A stretch of DNA of 64,000 nucleotides, taken from NCBI GenBank assembly GCA_963851105.1, contig CAWKNP010000008.1, positions 124,001 to 188,000 on the forward strand, written 5' to 3'. The first letter of the stretch is position 1, and the number at the start of each line of letters is the position of its first letter. Shown here piece after piece: positions 8,163 to 17,153 of this stretch. The notes under the pieces were generated by a model, which was not told the origin of the DNA, made no database searches, and saw only the letters and a program-made list of their open reading frames with translations. This stretch comes from DATARN01 sp963851105 (lineage in GTDB: Bacteria; Actinomycetota; Acidimicrobiia; Acidimicrobiales; Palsa-688). The translations under genes and the position numbers were made by a program.

Positions 8163-8374
8163 CCTGACTCCCCTTTTGATTTGCGGTGAAGTGCTGCTGC
8201 CCACTGTTGTCGCTGGCGACATCGTCTCGTGGTCAGGGCCTCTCGGAGCATCCCCGGAACCGCGAAGCGGCAACGGCGAAAGATCGTATCGGGCCGCTGT
8301 CGGCCTCGGCGTCAACGGCGGGTTGCATCTCCTTGTCGCGTTCCTTTCTGCTGCTTATGGCCTACCGTCGTGCA
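8163..8374. other. Divergent intergenic region between importer and deaminase genes
   Basis: About 210 bases separating two divergent gene starts, so both promoters should be here. I looked for a purine or xanthine riboswitch and for strong -35/-10 pairs and found neither. The only firm element is the GGGGAG ribosome site in front of the binding-protein gene. Confidence 0.4.
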
Positions 8375-9757
8375 ATGCCGGAGCCTCCGACCGCCGATCT
8401 CCTCGTCACCGGCGCCGACATGGTGGCAACCCTCGACGAGTCCCGCCGGGAGATCGCGGGTGGCTGGGTGGCGATCGCGGGAGGCCTGGTCGCAGCCGTC
8501 GGTGGCCCCGGCGAAGCACCGCCCGCAGCCGCCAGCGTGCTGCGGGCCAACGGCTGCCTGGTGACCCCGGGGCTCATCAACACCCATCACCACATCTTCC
8601 AAAACCTCACCCGCAGCTACCGGCCGGCGGTCAACGGGTCGCTGTTCACCTGGCTGAGCACCCTGTACCCCCTGTGGGCAGGCCTCGATGAAGAGGCCAG
8701 CTACCTCTCGGCGTGGGTCGGCCTGGCCGAGCTGGCCCTCGGCGGCTGCACCACCACGACCGATCACCTCTACGTCCATCCCCGCGGCGGCGGCGACCTG
8801 ATCTCGGCCGAGATCACCGCGGCCCGAGAGCTGGGGATGCGTTTCCACCCCACCCGGGGGTCGATGAGCCTCTCGCAGAAGGACGGCGGCCTGCCGCCAG
8901 ACTCGGTCGTGCAGGACGACGACGAGATACTGGCCGACAGCGAACGGCTGGTGGCTCAGCACCACGACCGGTCCTGGGGCGCCATGGTGCGCATCGCACT
9001 CGCCCCGTGTTCCCCCTTTTCGGTGACGCCGGAGCTGATGCGGGCCACCGCCGAACTGGCGGAGCGCCTCGACGTGCGCCTCCACACCCACCTCGCCGAG
9101 GACCCCGACGAGGACAGCTTCGCCGCCGCCAACCTCGGGATGCGGACCATCGAGCACTTCGAGCAGATGGGTTGGCTGACCGACCGCTCGTGGGTGGCGC
9201 ACTGCATCTACCCCGACGCCGCCGAGGTGGCCCGCCTGGGCGCCGCCGGCGTCGGTGTCGCTCACTGCCCGTCGTCGAACATGCTGATCGGCGGCGGCGG
9301 CTTGGCGCCCGTCGCCGAGCTGCGTGCCGCCGGCGCCCCCGTCGGCCTCGGCTGCGACGGCTCGGCGTCGACCGACCACGCCTCGCTTTGGCTGGAGGCC
9401 CGAGGCGCCCTCCTGCTCGGGCGCCAGCGCAAGGGGGCGACGGGGATGACGGCGCGCGATGCCCTGGAAATCGCCACCCGCGGTTCCGCGGCCTGCCTGG
9501 GCCGCCTCGGCGAGCTCGGCGTGCTGGCCCCCGGTGCGGTGGCCGACCTGGTGTGCTGGCCGCTCGATGGCATCGCCTTCGCGGGCGCCCTGACCGACCC
9601 GATCGAGGCGTGGTTGCGCTGCGGCCCGGTTGCCGCCCGGCACACGGTGGTGGCGGGCGTGGCGGTGGTGGCCGACGGGCAGCTGGTCGCGGGCGGCGTC
9701 GACGACATTCTCCGCCGGCACCGGGTCGTGGCCGCCAGATTGCAGGGGCTCAGCTGA
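8375..9757 (+). CDS. Amidohydrolase, 8-oxoguanine deaminase / hydroxyatrazine hydrolase family
   Basis: 460 residues. A COG0402-type metal-dependent amidohydrolase: NTHHHIFQNLTR (metal HxH), RLHTHLAED, VAHCIYP and LGCDGSASTDHASL are in order, and the NTHHHIFQNL and GSxS regions match 8-oxoguanine deaminases best. The reaction would turn 8-oxoguanine into urate plus ammonia, fitting the xanthine dehydrogenase genes nearby. The frame is open further upstream; I chose ATG 8375 because similarity starts right after it, but ATG 8357 is possible and neither has a clear ribosome site. Its stop overlaps the next start (TGATG), so translation is coupled. Exact substrate uncertain. Confidence 0.85.
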   Translation: MPEPPTADLLVTGADMVATLDESRREIAGGWVAIAGGLVAAVGGPGEAPPAAASVLRANGCLVTPGLINTHHHIFQNLTRSYRPAVNGSLFTWLSTLYPLWAGLDEEASYLSAWVGLAELALGGCTTTTDHLYVHPRGGGDLISAEITAARELGMRFHPTRGSMSLSQKDGGLPPDSVVQDDDEILADSERLVAQHHDRSWGAMVRIALAPCSPFSVTPELMRATAELAERLDVRLHTHLAEDPDEDSFAAANLGMRTIEHFEQMGWLTDRSWVAHCIYPDAAEVARLGAAGVGVAHCPSSNMLIGGGGLAPVAELRAAGAPVGLGCDGSASTDHASLWLEARGALLLGRQRKGATGMTARDALEIATRGSAACLGRLGELGVLAPGAVADLVCWPLDGIAFAGALTDPIEAWLRCGPVAARHTVVAGVAVVADGQLVAGGVDDILRRHRVVAARLQGLS

Positions 9758-10800
9758 TGAACCTGGACGAGGCCCTCGACCAGCTCCCCAAGGTGGAGCT
9801 GCACTGCCATGTGGAGGGCACCATGCGGCCCGCCACCGTGCTCGACCTGGCCACCCGCAACGGCATCGCGCTGCCCACCACCGACCTCGACGACCTGTAC
9901 CGCTACCACTCCCTCGACGAGTTCCTCACCGTGTTCTGGCTGGTCCAGTCGTGTCTGGCGGGCCGTGACGACTGGGCCCGGCTCGCCTACGAGAGCGTGA
10001 TCGACGCCGCCGCCCACGGCCGGGTGTACGCCGAGACGTTCTTCACCCCGGCCCGGCACCTGGCCGCCGGGCAGCGCCTGGGCGACATCGTGGCCGGCCT
10101 GGCCGCGGGGATCGAGGCGGCGGAGGCCGAGACCGGGACGCAGTGCTTTCTCATCGCCGACATGGACCGGGCCTTCGGCCCTTCCGCCGGTGAGGACCTG
10201 GTGGCCGAGATCGCCTCCCTCCGGCGACAGGGCGCGCCGGGCGCCGGGCGTGTGATCGGCGTCGGCATGGACTCGACCGAGATCGGCGTCGACCCCACCT
10301 CGTTCCTCCCGGCCTACACCGCCGCCCGCTCCGTCGGCCTTCGCCTCACCGCTCACCAAGGCGAGGACACCGGGCCCGCCACCATCGCAGCCGCCCTCGA
10401 CGTCCTCGGGGTCGAGCGCATCGACCACGGCCTGTCGTTGCTCCAGGACCCCGAACTGACCCGGCGCTTCGCGGCCGAGCGCATCCCGCTCACGGTGTGC
10501 CCCACGTCCAACGTGGTGATCGCCAACAAGGTGGCGTCGCTGGCCGAGCACCCCTTCGCCGCCATGCGCGCCGCCGGGTTGCTGGCCATGCTCAACACCG
10601 ACGATCCCGCGCTCACCGACCTCGACCTTGGCCGGGAGTACCAGGCGGTCGCCGGCGCCTACCACTGGGGCTTCGCCGAGATGGTGGCGGTGGCCCACGA
10701 CGGCATCGACGCCACCTGGCTCGACGACGCCGCCAAGGCCGCCCTCCACCGCCTGACCGACGCCCGCGCCCGCGAGCTGGGCGCCCAACTGGCCGGTTGA
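9757..10800 (+). CDS. Adenosine deaminase-family protein (second copy)
   Basis: 347 residues. Contains HCHVEGTMRPAT (metal HxH), HQGE in place of the usual HAGE, CPTSNVV and NTDDPAL, all in family order. It is paralogous to the enzyme at 3412-4401 but clearly diverged, so the two may deaminate different purines (adenosine, adenine or a modified nucleoside). It is translationally coupled to the 8-oxoguanine-deaminase-like gene. A perfect GC palindrome, GGGGCGGCCGCCCC, starts immediately after the stop and might help termination. Confidence 0.85.
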   Translation: MNLDEALDQLPKVELHCHVEGTMRPATVLDLATRNGIALPTTDLDDLYRYHSLDEFLTVFWLVQSCLAGRDDWARLAYESVIDAAAHGRVYAETFFTPARHLAAGQRLGDIVAGLAAGIEAAEAETGTQCFLIADMDRAFGPSAGEDLVAEIASLRRQGAPGAGRVIGVGMDSTEIGVDPTSFLPAYTAARSVGLRLTAHQGEDTGPATIAAALDVLGVERIDHGLSLLQDPELTRRFAAERIPLTVCPTSNVVIANKVASLAEHPFAAMRAAGLLAMLNTDDPALTDLDLGREYQAVAGAYHWGFAEMVAVAHDGIDATWLDDAAKAALHRLTDARARELGAQLAG

Positions 10801-10916
10801 GGGGGCGGCCGCCCCGTTCGCTTAGAAGCCGGGCCCCGTTCGGCCGCCGCGCCCCGGGCCCTGCCACGTTGTGCCGGGGGGAAAGCCCGGAGCACCCGCC
10901 CTCCTTTTCCCGGGCC
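10801..10916. other. Convergent intergenic region with a GC palindrome
   Basis: Between two convergent genes. It holds the perfect 14-bp palindrome GGGGCGGCCGCCCC (10802-10815), directly after a stop codon, and otherwise very GC-rich sequence. There is no T-tract, so a canonical terminator is not shown. Confidence 0.3.
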
Positions 10917-12263
10917 TCACTCGGCCGCCAGCGCCGCCCGCCGGGCGAAGAGCTCCTCGGCCGCGGCCTGCGCCTGCGCCCGGACCGAGGCGACGTCGAA
11001 CGTCAGGGGGCGCCCGTCGGCTACCAGGCGCCGGCCGTCGACCCACACGTGGCGGACGTCGCGTCCCGAGGCGGAGAAGACCAGGTGGGCGGCGACATTG
11101 AAGTCGGCCCCGTGGAGCACCGGGGTGGTGTGGAGGCCGGTGAGCGACACCGCGACGATGTCGGCCGCCTTGCCCGCCTCGAGCGACCCGGTGACGCCTT
11201 CGAGGCCGAGGGCGCGGGCGCCGTCGATGGTCGCCATGGCCAACACGTCCCACGGGTCGCCGGTCGTGGGATCGAGCGTCGACACCTTCTGCAGGAGCGA
11301 GGCGAACTTCATCTCCTCGAGAAGGTCGAGGTTGTTGTTCTCCTTCTCGCCGTCGGTTCCGAGGCCGACGACGATCCCGGCGGCGGTGAAGGCGCCGACG
11401 CGGGCCGGGCCCGACGACAGCTTCATGTTGGAGCACGGGCAGTGGGCGACCGCCGTGGCCGTCTCGGCCAGCAGCTCGATCTCATGGTCGTCGAGCCAGA
11501 CGCAGTGGGCGATGACGGTTCGGGGCCCCAGGATGCCGCGACGGAACATCTCCTCGATCGGCCGGGCCCCGAAACGCGTCAGCGACTCCTGCACCTCCCA
11601 GGTCGTCTCCGAGGAGTGGGTGTGCAGGCCGGTGTCGAACTCCTCGGCGAGGGCGGCGGCGGCACCGAAGGCGGCGGGCGTGCAGTAGAAGAGGTGCTCG
11701 AGGCCGACCCAGGCCCGGACCCGGCCGTCGGCGGTACTGCGGTGCGTCTCGAGGAGGCGGCGGTTGGTCTCGAGTGTCTCGAAGTAGTCGTAGCCGGGGG
11801 CGTCGGCGACATAGGGGACGAGCGTCGCCCGCAGCCCGATGGCGGCCGCGGCGGCGGCCGAGCCCTCCATGAAGCGCCACATGTCCATGACCGAGGTGGT
11901 CCCCGCCAGGACGCTCTCGGCGTAGCACAGGCGCGATGCCGTCGCCGCGATCTCGGGGGTCAGGGCCCGGTGGGCGGGGTCGACGTAGGTCTTCAGCCAA
12001 TCCCAAAGGGCGAGCGACTCGGCGGTGCCCCGGAGGAGGCCGGAGTGGAGGTGGCAGTTGTGCAGGCCGGGGAGCAGGGCGTGGCCGGTCACGTCCACCG
12101 TGTCAGCCGCCGCCGCCCGGGGGTCGGCGGCGACTGCGGCCGCCGGTCCGACCGCCAGGATCGTGGTGCCGTCGACCAGGACCGAGCCGGGGTCGTAGAC
12201 GGCTCGGGGGGCGGCGGGAGCCATCGGAAGCACGATCCCGCCATGGAGGAGGGTGCGGGGCAT
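10917..12263 (-). CDS. Amidohydrolase, MTA/SAH deaminase-like (COG0402)
   Basis: 448 residues from ATG 12263; no good ribosome site precedes it, and a longer frame to 12311 is possible. Metal ligands appear as NCHLHSGLLRG, GLHTHSSET and IAHCVWL, with the active-site GLGTDGEKENNNLDLLEEM resembling 5'-methylthioadenosine/S-adenosylhomocysteine deaminases. It is the third COG0402/ADA-type deaminase cluster member here. It is transcribed away from the xanthine dehydrogenase genes, with only about 70 bp between starts, so the two probably share a control region. Family firm; substrate (a purine, pterin or triazine-like ring) not determined. Confidence 0.82.
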   Translation of the reverse strand: MPRTLLHGGIVLPMAPAAPRAVYDPGSVLVDGTTILAVGPAAAVAADPRAAAADTVDVTGHALLPGLHNCHLHSGLLRGTAESLALWDWLKTYVDPAHRALTPEIAATASRLCYAESVLAGTTSVMDMWRFMEGSAAAAAAIGLRATLVPYVADAPGYDYFETLETNRRLLETHRSTADGRVRAWVGLEHLFYCTPAAFGAAAALAEEFDTGLHTHSSETTWEVQESLTRFGARPIEEMFRRGILGPRTVIAHCVWLDDHEIELLAETATAVAHCPCSNMKLSSGPARVGAFTAAGIVVGLGTDGEKENNNLDLLEEMKFASLLQKVSTLDPTTGDPWDVLAMATIDGARALGLEGVTGSLEAGKAADIVAVSLTGLHTTPVLHGADFNVAAHLVFSASGRDVRHVWVDGRRLVADGRPLTFDVASVRAQAQAAAEELFARRAALAAE

Positions 12264-12335
12264 CGGGGCACGGTAACCGCCGCGCTCGGGGCCTGCGGCC
12301 ACTGCCGCCACGATGGCCCCCTACGCTTCTGCGGG

Positions 12336-13259
12336 ATGTCCGTCCTCCTCCCCACCACCGTCGGCGAAGCGGTTGCCGCGCTCGCCGACCCCGCCGTCGA
12401 GGTGCTGGCCGGCGGCACCGATTTCATGGTCGAGGTGAACGCCGGCCGCCGGCGCCTAGATCAGGTGCTGTCGATCGGGCGCATCGCCGAGCTGCGCACC
12501 TGGTCGCACAGCGCCGCCGAGGTCCGCCTAGGCGCGGCGGTCACCTACACCGACCTACTCCAGCCCGCCCTGGCCCGGCACCTGCCGGCGCTGGCCCAGG
12601 CGGCGCGGACCGTCGGCTCGCCCCAGATCCGCAACGCCGGGACCATCGGCGGCAACCTGGGCACCGCCTCCCCGGCAGGCGACACCCTCCCGGTGCTGTC
12701 GGCCCTCGAGGCCATAGTGGAGGTGGCGGGGGCCGGCGGGGTGCGGGACATCCCCATCGGGGCGTTCATCACCGGGGCCAAGCGCAACGCCCTCCTCCCC
12801 GGGGAGCTGATCGTGGCGGTACGCATTCCGGTTCTGGCGGGCCATCAGGAGTTCCGCAAGATCGGGGTGCGAAACGCCATGGTGATTTCCGTGGCCTCTG
12901 TTGCGCTGGCCCTCGACCACCGCAGCCGTACCGTCCGCTGCTCACTGGGATCGGTGGGCCCTGGTCCTATCCGGGCCACCACCGCCGAGGCGTGGCTGGC
13001 CGCGGCCATCGATTGGGACGGCCTGGCGCGGCCCGGGGGCTCCGCCTCGGCGGGGCCGGCGGGCGCGACGCCTCCCGATCTGGCCCACTTCGGGCGCCTG
13101 GTGGCCGGCGACGCCCGCCCCATCGACGACCACCGGGGCACCGCCGCCTACCGGCGCCACGCGGTCGCGGTCCTGGCGGAACGAGCCGCCACGCAGGCGC
13201 TGGCGGCGCCCCCACCGCCATCGCCGGCGGGACCGGCATCGGCATCGGCGGCGGCGTGA
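12336..13259 (+). CDS. Xanthine dehydrogenase-family FAD-binding subunit
   Basis: 307 residues. FAD-binding signatures AGGTDFMVEVNAGRR near residue 28 and RNAGTIGGNLGTASPAGDTLP near residue 100 identify the medium (CoxM/XdhB-like) subunit of a molybdenum hydroxylase. It would take electrons from the 2Fe-2S subunit and pass them to NAD or another acceptor. The C-terminal 25 residues are Ala/Pro low complexity. It ends in a GTGA overlap with the iron-sulfur subunit gene, making an operon in the order M-S-L. Confidence 0.93.
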   Translation: MSVLLPTTVGEAVAALADPAVEVLAGGTDFMVEVNAGRRRLDQVLSIGRIAELRTWSHSAAEVRLGAAVTYTDLLQPALARHLPALAQAARTVGSPQIRNAGTIGGNLGTASPAGDTLPVLSALEAIVEVAGAGGVRDIPIGAFITGAKRNALLPGELIVAVRIPVLAGHQEFRKIGVRNAMVISVASVALALDHRSRTVRCSLGSVGPGPIRATTAEAWLAAAIDWDGLARPGGSASAGPAGATPPDLAHFGRLVAGDARPIDDHRGTAAYRRHAVAVLAERAATQALAAPPPPSPAGPASASAAA

Positions 13260-13753
13260 CGGCGCCCTACTCCCTCACCGTCAACGGGACGCGCCACGAG
13301 GTACTCGACGCCTGGCTGGGCGAGAACCTCCTCTACGTCCTGCGGGAGCGCCTCGCCTTGCCCGGCTCCAAGTCGGGCTGTGAGCAGGGCGAGTGCGGCT
13401 CCTGCTCGGTGCTCATCGACGGCACCTTGGAGTGCGCCTGCCTGGTGCTGGCCGCGGCCGCGGTGGGCCAGGAGATCACGACCGTCGAGGGCCTGCAACC
13501 CGACCGCGGGGGCTTCACCCCGATCCAGCAGGCGTTCATGACCGAGGGCGCGGTCCAGTGCGGCTTCTGCACCCCCGGGCTCATCGTCGCGCTGACCGAC
13601 CTGCTCGCCCGCCACCCCCACCCCGGCGACGTCGAGGTGCGCGAGGCCATCTCGGGCAACCTGTGCCGCTGCACCGGCTACGGGCGCATCTTGGCCGCGG
13701 TGCACACGGCCGTCGCGTCGGGGCCCGCGGGGATCGCCGAGGAGGCGCCGTGA
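13256..13753 (+). CDS. Xanthine dehydrogenase-family 2Fe-2S subunit
   Basis: 165 residues from GTG 13256. The plant-type cluster motif SGCEQGECGSCSVLIDG comes first, then the second cluster motif QCGFCTPG and NLCRCTGYGRI, the two [2Fe-2S] centres of molybdenum hydroxylases. All eight ligand cysteines appear present. It overlaps both neighbours by GTGA, so the three subunits are translated together. It transfers electrons from the molybdenum site to FAD during purine hydroxylation. Confidence 0.95.
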   Translation: MTAPYSLTVNGTRHEVLDAWLGENLLYVLRERLALPGSKSGCEQGECGSCSVLIDGTLECACLVLAAAAVGQEITTVEGLQPDRGGFTPIQQAFMTEGAVQCGFCTPGLIVALTDLLARHPHPGDVEVREAISGNLCRCTGYGRILAAVHTAVASGPAGIAEEAP

Positions 13754-15450
13754 CCGACGTGGCCACGACCAACCTCGGTACCGGCCGGATCGGCGAGAAC
13801 GCCTCCCGGCCTGACGGCGGGCCCAAAGTGCGCGGCGAGTTCGCCTTTGCCGGAGATCTCTGGGCCGAGGGGATGCTGTGGGGCCGGACCCTGCGGTCAC
13901 CCCATGCCTCGGCGCGCATCGTCGCCGTCGACGTCTCGGCGGCGCTGCGCATCGCCGGCGTACGGGCGGTGATCACTGCCGACGACGTGCCCGGTGCCGG
14001 CCACTACGGGCTCGAATGGCGCGACCAACCGGTCTTCGCCCGCGACGTCGTCCGCCACGTGGGCGAGCCGGTGGCCGCGGTCGCCGCCGACCACCCCGAG
14101 ACCGCCCGGCGGGCGTGCCAGGCCATCGTCGTCACCTATGAGGTCCTGGACCCCCTGCTCGACCCGGCCCTGGCCGCCACCGCTCCCGCCATCCACCCCG
14201 ACGGGAACGTCTTCCGGGCGTTGACCATCCGCCGCGGTGACGTGGCGTCATTGGGCCCCATCGTGGTCGAGGGTTCCTACGAGATCGGGATGCAGGACCA
14301 GGCGTTCATGGGCCCCGAGGCGGGCCTCGCCGTCCCTGCCGCCGACGGCGGTATGGACCTGATCGTCTCGACGCAGTGGCTGCACAACGACCGCCTCCAA
14401 GTCGCCGAGTGCCTCGGCCTTGCGCCCGAGCTGGTCCGCCTCACCCTCGGCGGGGTAGGGGGCGCCTTCGGCGCCCGCGAGGACGTGAGCCTCCACATCC
14501 ACACCTGCTTGCTGGCGCAGCGGACGGGCCGGCCGGTGAAAGTGGTGTACAGCCGGGAGGAGTCGTTTCTCGGCCACGTGCACCGTCACCCGGCCCGGAT
14601 CTGGATGCGCCACAGCGCGACGCCCGACGGCCGGCTGGCGACATTCGAGACGCGGATCCTCCTCGACGGCGGTGCCTACCGCTCGTCGAGCTACCACGTG
14701 GTCGCCAACGCCGCCTGTTTCAGCGCCGGTCCCTACAACGTCGACAACGCCCACGTCGAGGCCATCGGCGTCCGCACCAACAACCCGACCTGCGGCGCCA
14801 TGCGGGGGTTCGGGGCGGTCCAGGTCTGCTTCGCCCACGAGGCGCAGATGGACAAGCTGGCCCGGGCGTGCGGACTCGACCCGGTGGAGCTACGCCTGCG
14901 CAACGCGCTGGCACCAGGCGACCGGCTGCTCACGGGCCAGATCATCGACGGCGCCCTGCCCGTGGCCCGGGTCATCAGGGAAACAGCGGCGTTGCCCCTG
15001 CCCCCCCCGGTCAGCGCGGGCGCCGCCGACGCGGCCGTGGACCCGATGACCCGGCCCGGCGGGGCGGGGCGCACCGCCGACGCGGCCCACGTTCGCCGGG
15101 GCGTCGGCTTCGCCGTCGGGTTCAAGAACCTCATGTACGCCGAGGGCTACATGGACGCCTCGGCGGCGCGGTGCCGCCTGGTTGACGGGTTGGCGACGGT
15201 GACCTGCGCGGCGGCCGAGGTCGGGCAGGGATTCGTGACCCTGGCCCAGCAGATCGCCCGCACGGTGCTCGGTGTCTCCGACGTGCTGCTGGAGCCCGCC
15301 GACACCACCATCGGCTCGGCAGGGTCGACGTCGGCCAGCCGCCAGACGTGGATGTCGGGGGCGCGGTCGAGAAAGCCTGCCTGGCGGTGCGGGACGCGCT
15401 ACTGGCCCACGTCGCAACGGCGCACGGGGTCGACCCCGCGACCCTGGTGA
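13750..15450 (+). CDS. Xanthine dehydrogenase-family molybdopterin-binding subunit, N-terminal part (frameshifted)
   Basis: Starts at GTG 13750. The protein follows the large (XdhA/CoxL) subunit with GGVGGAFGAREDVSLHIH and NPTCGAMRGFGAVQ, and the late conserved stretch TSASRQTWMSG near residue 535. Immediately after MSG the frame is lost and the ORF runs about 30 nonsense residues to a stop. Adding one G to the run of five G at 15357-15361 restores the expected reading SGGAVEKAC in the frame of the next entry. As sequenced, the molybdopterin subunit is split; see findings. Confidence 0.85.
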   Translation: MTDVATTNLGTGRIGENASRPDGGPKVRGEFAFAGDLWAEGMLWGRTLRSPHASARIVAVDVSAALRIAGVRAVITADDVPGAGHYGLEWRDQPVFARDVVRHVGEPVAAVAADHPETARRACQAIVVTYEVLDPLLDPALAATAPAIHPDGNVFRALTIRRGDVASLGPIVVEGSYEIGMQDQAFMGPEAGLAVPAADGGMDLIVSTQWLHNDRLQVAECLGLAPELVRLTLGGVGGAFGAREDVSLHIHTCLLAQRTGRPVKVVYSREESFLGHVHRHPARIWMRHSATPDGRLATFETRILLDGGAYRSSSYHVVANAACFSAGPYNVDNAHVEAIGVRTNNPTCGAMRGFGAVQVCFAHEAQMDKLARACGLDPVELRLRNALAPGDRLLTGQIIDGALPVARVIRETAALPLPPPVSAGAADAAVDPMTRPGGAGRTADAAHVRRGVGFAVGFKNLMYAEGYMDASAARCRLVDGLATVTCAAAEVGQGFVTLAQQIARTVLGVSDVLLEPADTTIGSAGSTSASRQTWMSGARSRKPAWRCGTRYWPTSQRRTGSTPRPW

Positions 15451-16043
15451 TCGTCGACGGGCGGATCGTGTCGTCGTCATCGCAGGTCGACGTGGCGGTG
15501 GGCGACGCGGCGCCGGGAGTCGTCTTCGAAGAGGAGGCCGAGTACCACCACCGGCTGACCCACCCCTTGGACCACGACGGCCAAGGTGACGCCCACGTAT
15601 CGCTGGTGTGCGCGGCCCACCGGGCGGTGGTCGACGTCGACGTCGACCTCGGCCTCATTCGGGTGGTGCAGATCGCCACCGCCCAGGATGTCGGCAAGGC
15701 GCTCAACCCTCTCCAGGTCCTCGGCCAGATCGAAGGAGGGATCGCCCAGGGCCTGGGCCTCGCCACCATGGAGGAGCTGACGCTGCGCAATGGCCGGATC
15801 CAGAACCCGTCGTTCACCGACTACCTGATCCCCACCGCGCTCGACATGCCGACGGTCGTGGCGACGCTCGTGGAGGAACCGGAACCGGGCGCCCCCTTCG
15901 GCGCCAAGGGCGTCGGTGAGCCGCCCACCATCTCGTCGACGCCGGCCATCGTCGCCGCCCTCCGAGCAGCCACCGGCAAGGTGCTCCCCCGGGTCCCGGT
16001 ACGACCCCAGGACATCGCCTTCGGCGCAGCGGAAGATCCATGA
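15348..16043 (+). CDS. Xanthine dehydrogenase-family molybdopterin-binding subunit, C-terminal part
   Basis: About 230 residues continuing the large subunit in the -1 frame. GTG 15348 is only the formal start. Contains VVQIATAQDVGKALNPLQV, QIEGGIAQGLGLATMEEL and the catalytic-glutamate region GAKGVGEPPTI of molybdenum hydroxylases, so the active-site Glu is preserved in this piece. Without the other part it should not be functional. Its stop overlaps the 2OG oxygenase start (ATGA). Whether the break is real or a sequencing error cannot be decided here. Confidence 0.85.
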   Translation: MDVGGAVEKACLAVRDALLAHVATAHGVDPATLVIVDGRIVSSSSQVDVAVGDAAPGVVFEEEAEYHHRLTHPLDHDGQGDAHVSLVCAAHRAVVDVDVDLGLIRVVQIATAQDVGKALNPLQVLGQIEGGIAQGLGLATMEELTLRNGRIQNPSFTDYLIPTALDMPTVVATLVEEPEPGAPFGAKGVGEPPTISSTPAIVAALRAATGKVLPRVPVRPQDIAFGAAEDP

Positions 16044-17029
16044 GCGAGATCCTCGACGTCGACCTCCTGGCGTTCGAGGGGGGTTCGAAACCGGCCCGGC
16101 GGGCGGTGGTCGACGGCGTGCGGCGCAGCCTGGGCACCGGCTTCGTCTTCACGTCGCACGATGTCCCGTCCGACCTGGTCGACTCGGCCTACGCCATGCT
16201 GGCGGCGTTCTTCGCGTTGCCCGCCCCGGCCAAGGCCCGATGGGTGGCCCCGGAGAGCCACGGCCAGACCGGCTACACCGGACTACTGGTCGAGACCGCG
16301 GCCGGTTCCGAGGCCGCCGACTGGAAGGAGATGCTCAACTGGGGCACCGAACTTCCGGCCGCGCATCCCCTGCGCCGGCGCTACCCAAGTCATTACCACG
16401 ACCCCCTGCTGCCCGAGGCCGACGTGCCGGGGATCACCGCCGTCCTGAGCGCGTTCCACCGGCGGGTGCTGGACATCCAGCGCCGTTTCCTGCGCATCGT
16501 CGCCGTCGGCCTCGGTTGCCACGAGCGCTTCTTCGACGACTTGCTGGTGGACGGATCCACCCTGACCCGGGCCATCCACTACCCCCCGATGACCCATGCC
16601 CCCGCCCCCGGCCATGTCTGGGCGGCGCCCCACACCGACATCAATCTGGTGACCGCCCTACCCCGAGCCAGCGCCCCCGGCCTGCAGTTACTCACCGCCG
16701 GCGGTTGGGTCGACGTCACCGCTCCCGAGGGCAAGGTCATCATGAACAGCGGCCTGATGCTGGAACGCCTCACCAACGGGGTCATCCCCGCCGGCGTCCA
16801 CCGGGTCGCCGCCTCCTCTCCCGCCTCCCCCTCCGAGCCCGCCGCAGCCACAGCCGGGGATCGCTACTCGGTGGTCCAGTTCTGCCATCCCGCCCCCTGG
16901 TTCTTGCTGAGCCCCCTGGCATCGTGCGTGACTGCCGAGCGGCCGCTGCGATACGGCGCCATCGAGGCCGGCGCCCTCCTCGACCGGACCCTCTGGGACA
17001 TCAACCTCATCCCGCCCGACGAGGCATGA
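16040..17029 (+). CDS. 2-oxoglutarate/Fe(II)-dependent oxygenase, isopenicillin N synthase-like
   Basis: 329 residues. An N-terminal DIOX-type region (TGFVFTSHDVPSDLV) precedes the iron triad: H and D in APHTDINLVT and a distal H in PAGVHRV, with the 2OG-binding Arg in DRYSVVQF. These residues define the IPNS/flavonoid oxidase group of non-haem iron oxygenases. It is translationally coupled to xanthine dehydrogenase, so a hydroxylation or ring-modifying step on a purine product is the natural guess; no substrate can be assigned from sequence. Members sit in purine or pyrimidine clusters in other bacteria, but also in many unrelated pathways. Confidence 0.82.
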   Translation: MSEILDVDLLAFEGGSKPARRAVVDGVRRSLGTGFVFTSHDVPSDLVDSAYAMLAAFFALPAPAKARWVAPESHGQTGYTGLLVETAAGSEAADWKEMLNWGTELPAAHPLRRRYPSHYHDPLLPEADVPGITAVLSAFHRRVLDIQRRFLRIVAVGLGCHERFFDDLLVDGSTLTRAIHYPPMTHAPAPGHVWAAPHTDINLVTALPRASAPGLQLLTAGGWVDVTAPEGKVIMNSGLMLERLTNGVIPAGVHRVAASSPASPSEPAAATAGDRYSVVQFCHPAPWFLLSPLASCVTAERPLRYGAIEAGALLDRTLWDINLIPPDEA

Positions 17030-17042
17030 GAGTTTCTCGGGG

Positions 17043-17090
17043 CCAAAGTGCTGCGAAACGACGTACTACCGTCGTTTCACAGCACTTTGG
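17043..17090. repeat. 21-bp near-perfect inverted repeat (stem-loop)
   Basis: Left arm 17043-17063 and right arm 17070-17090 pair at 20 of 21 positions around a 6-base TACTAC loop. The outer ends read CCAAAGTGCTG and CAGCACTTTGG. It lies 13 bases after a stop codon. There is no T-tract on either strand, so it is not a standard intrinsic terminator; a processing or stability hairpin, or a dispersed repeat, is also possible. Confidence 0.7.
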
Positions 17091-17153
17091 GTGAGATTCC
17101 GTAGCCGCCACCGGCTGATCCGCGAGGACCGGCAACCGGGCTAGCTTTTTTTC

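Noticed and set aside
8163..8374. Possible purine/xanthine riboswitch before the importer operon
   Set aside because: I could not fold a recognisable purine, guanidine or NMT1-motif core from this stretch on either strand.
10497..12335. Open frame leading into the FAD subunit and covering the amidohydrolase gene
   Set aside because: Only the part from 12336 has FAD-subunit motifs; the rest is antisense shadow of real genes.
17060..17153. Intrinsic terminator after the oxygenase gene
   Set aside because: The hairpin is strong but no T-run follows it in either direction, so I listed it as a repeat.
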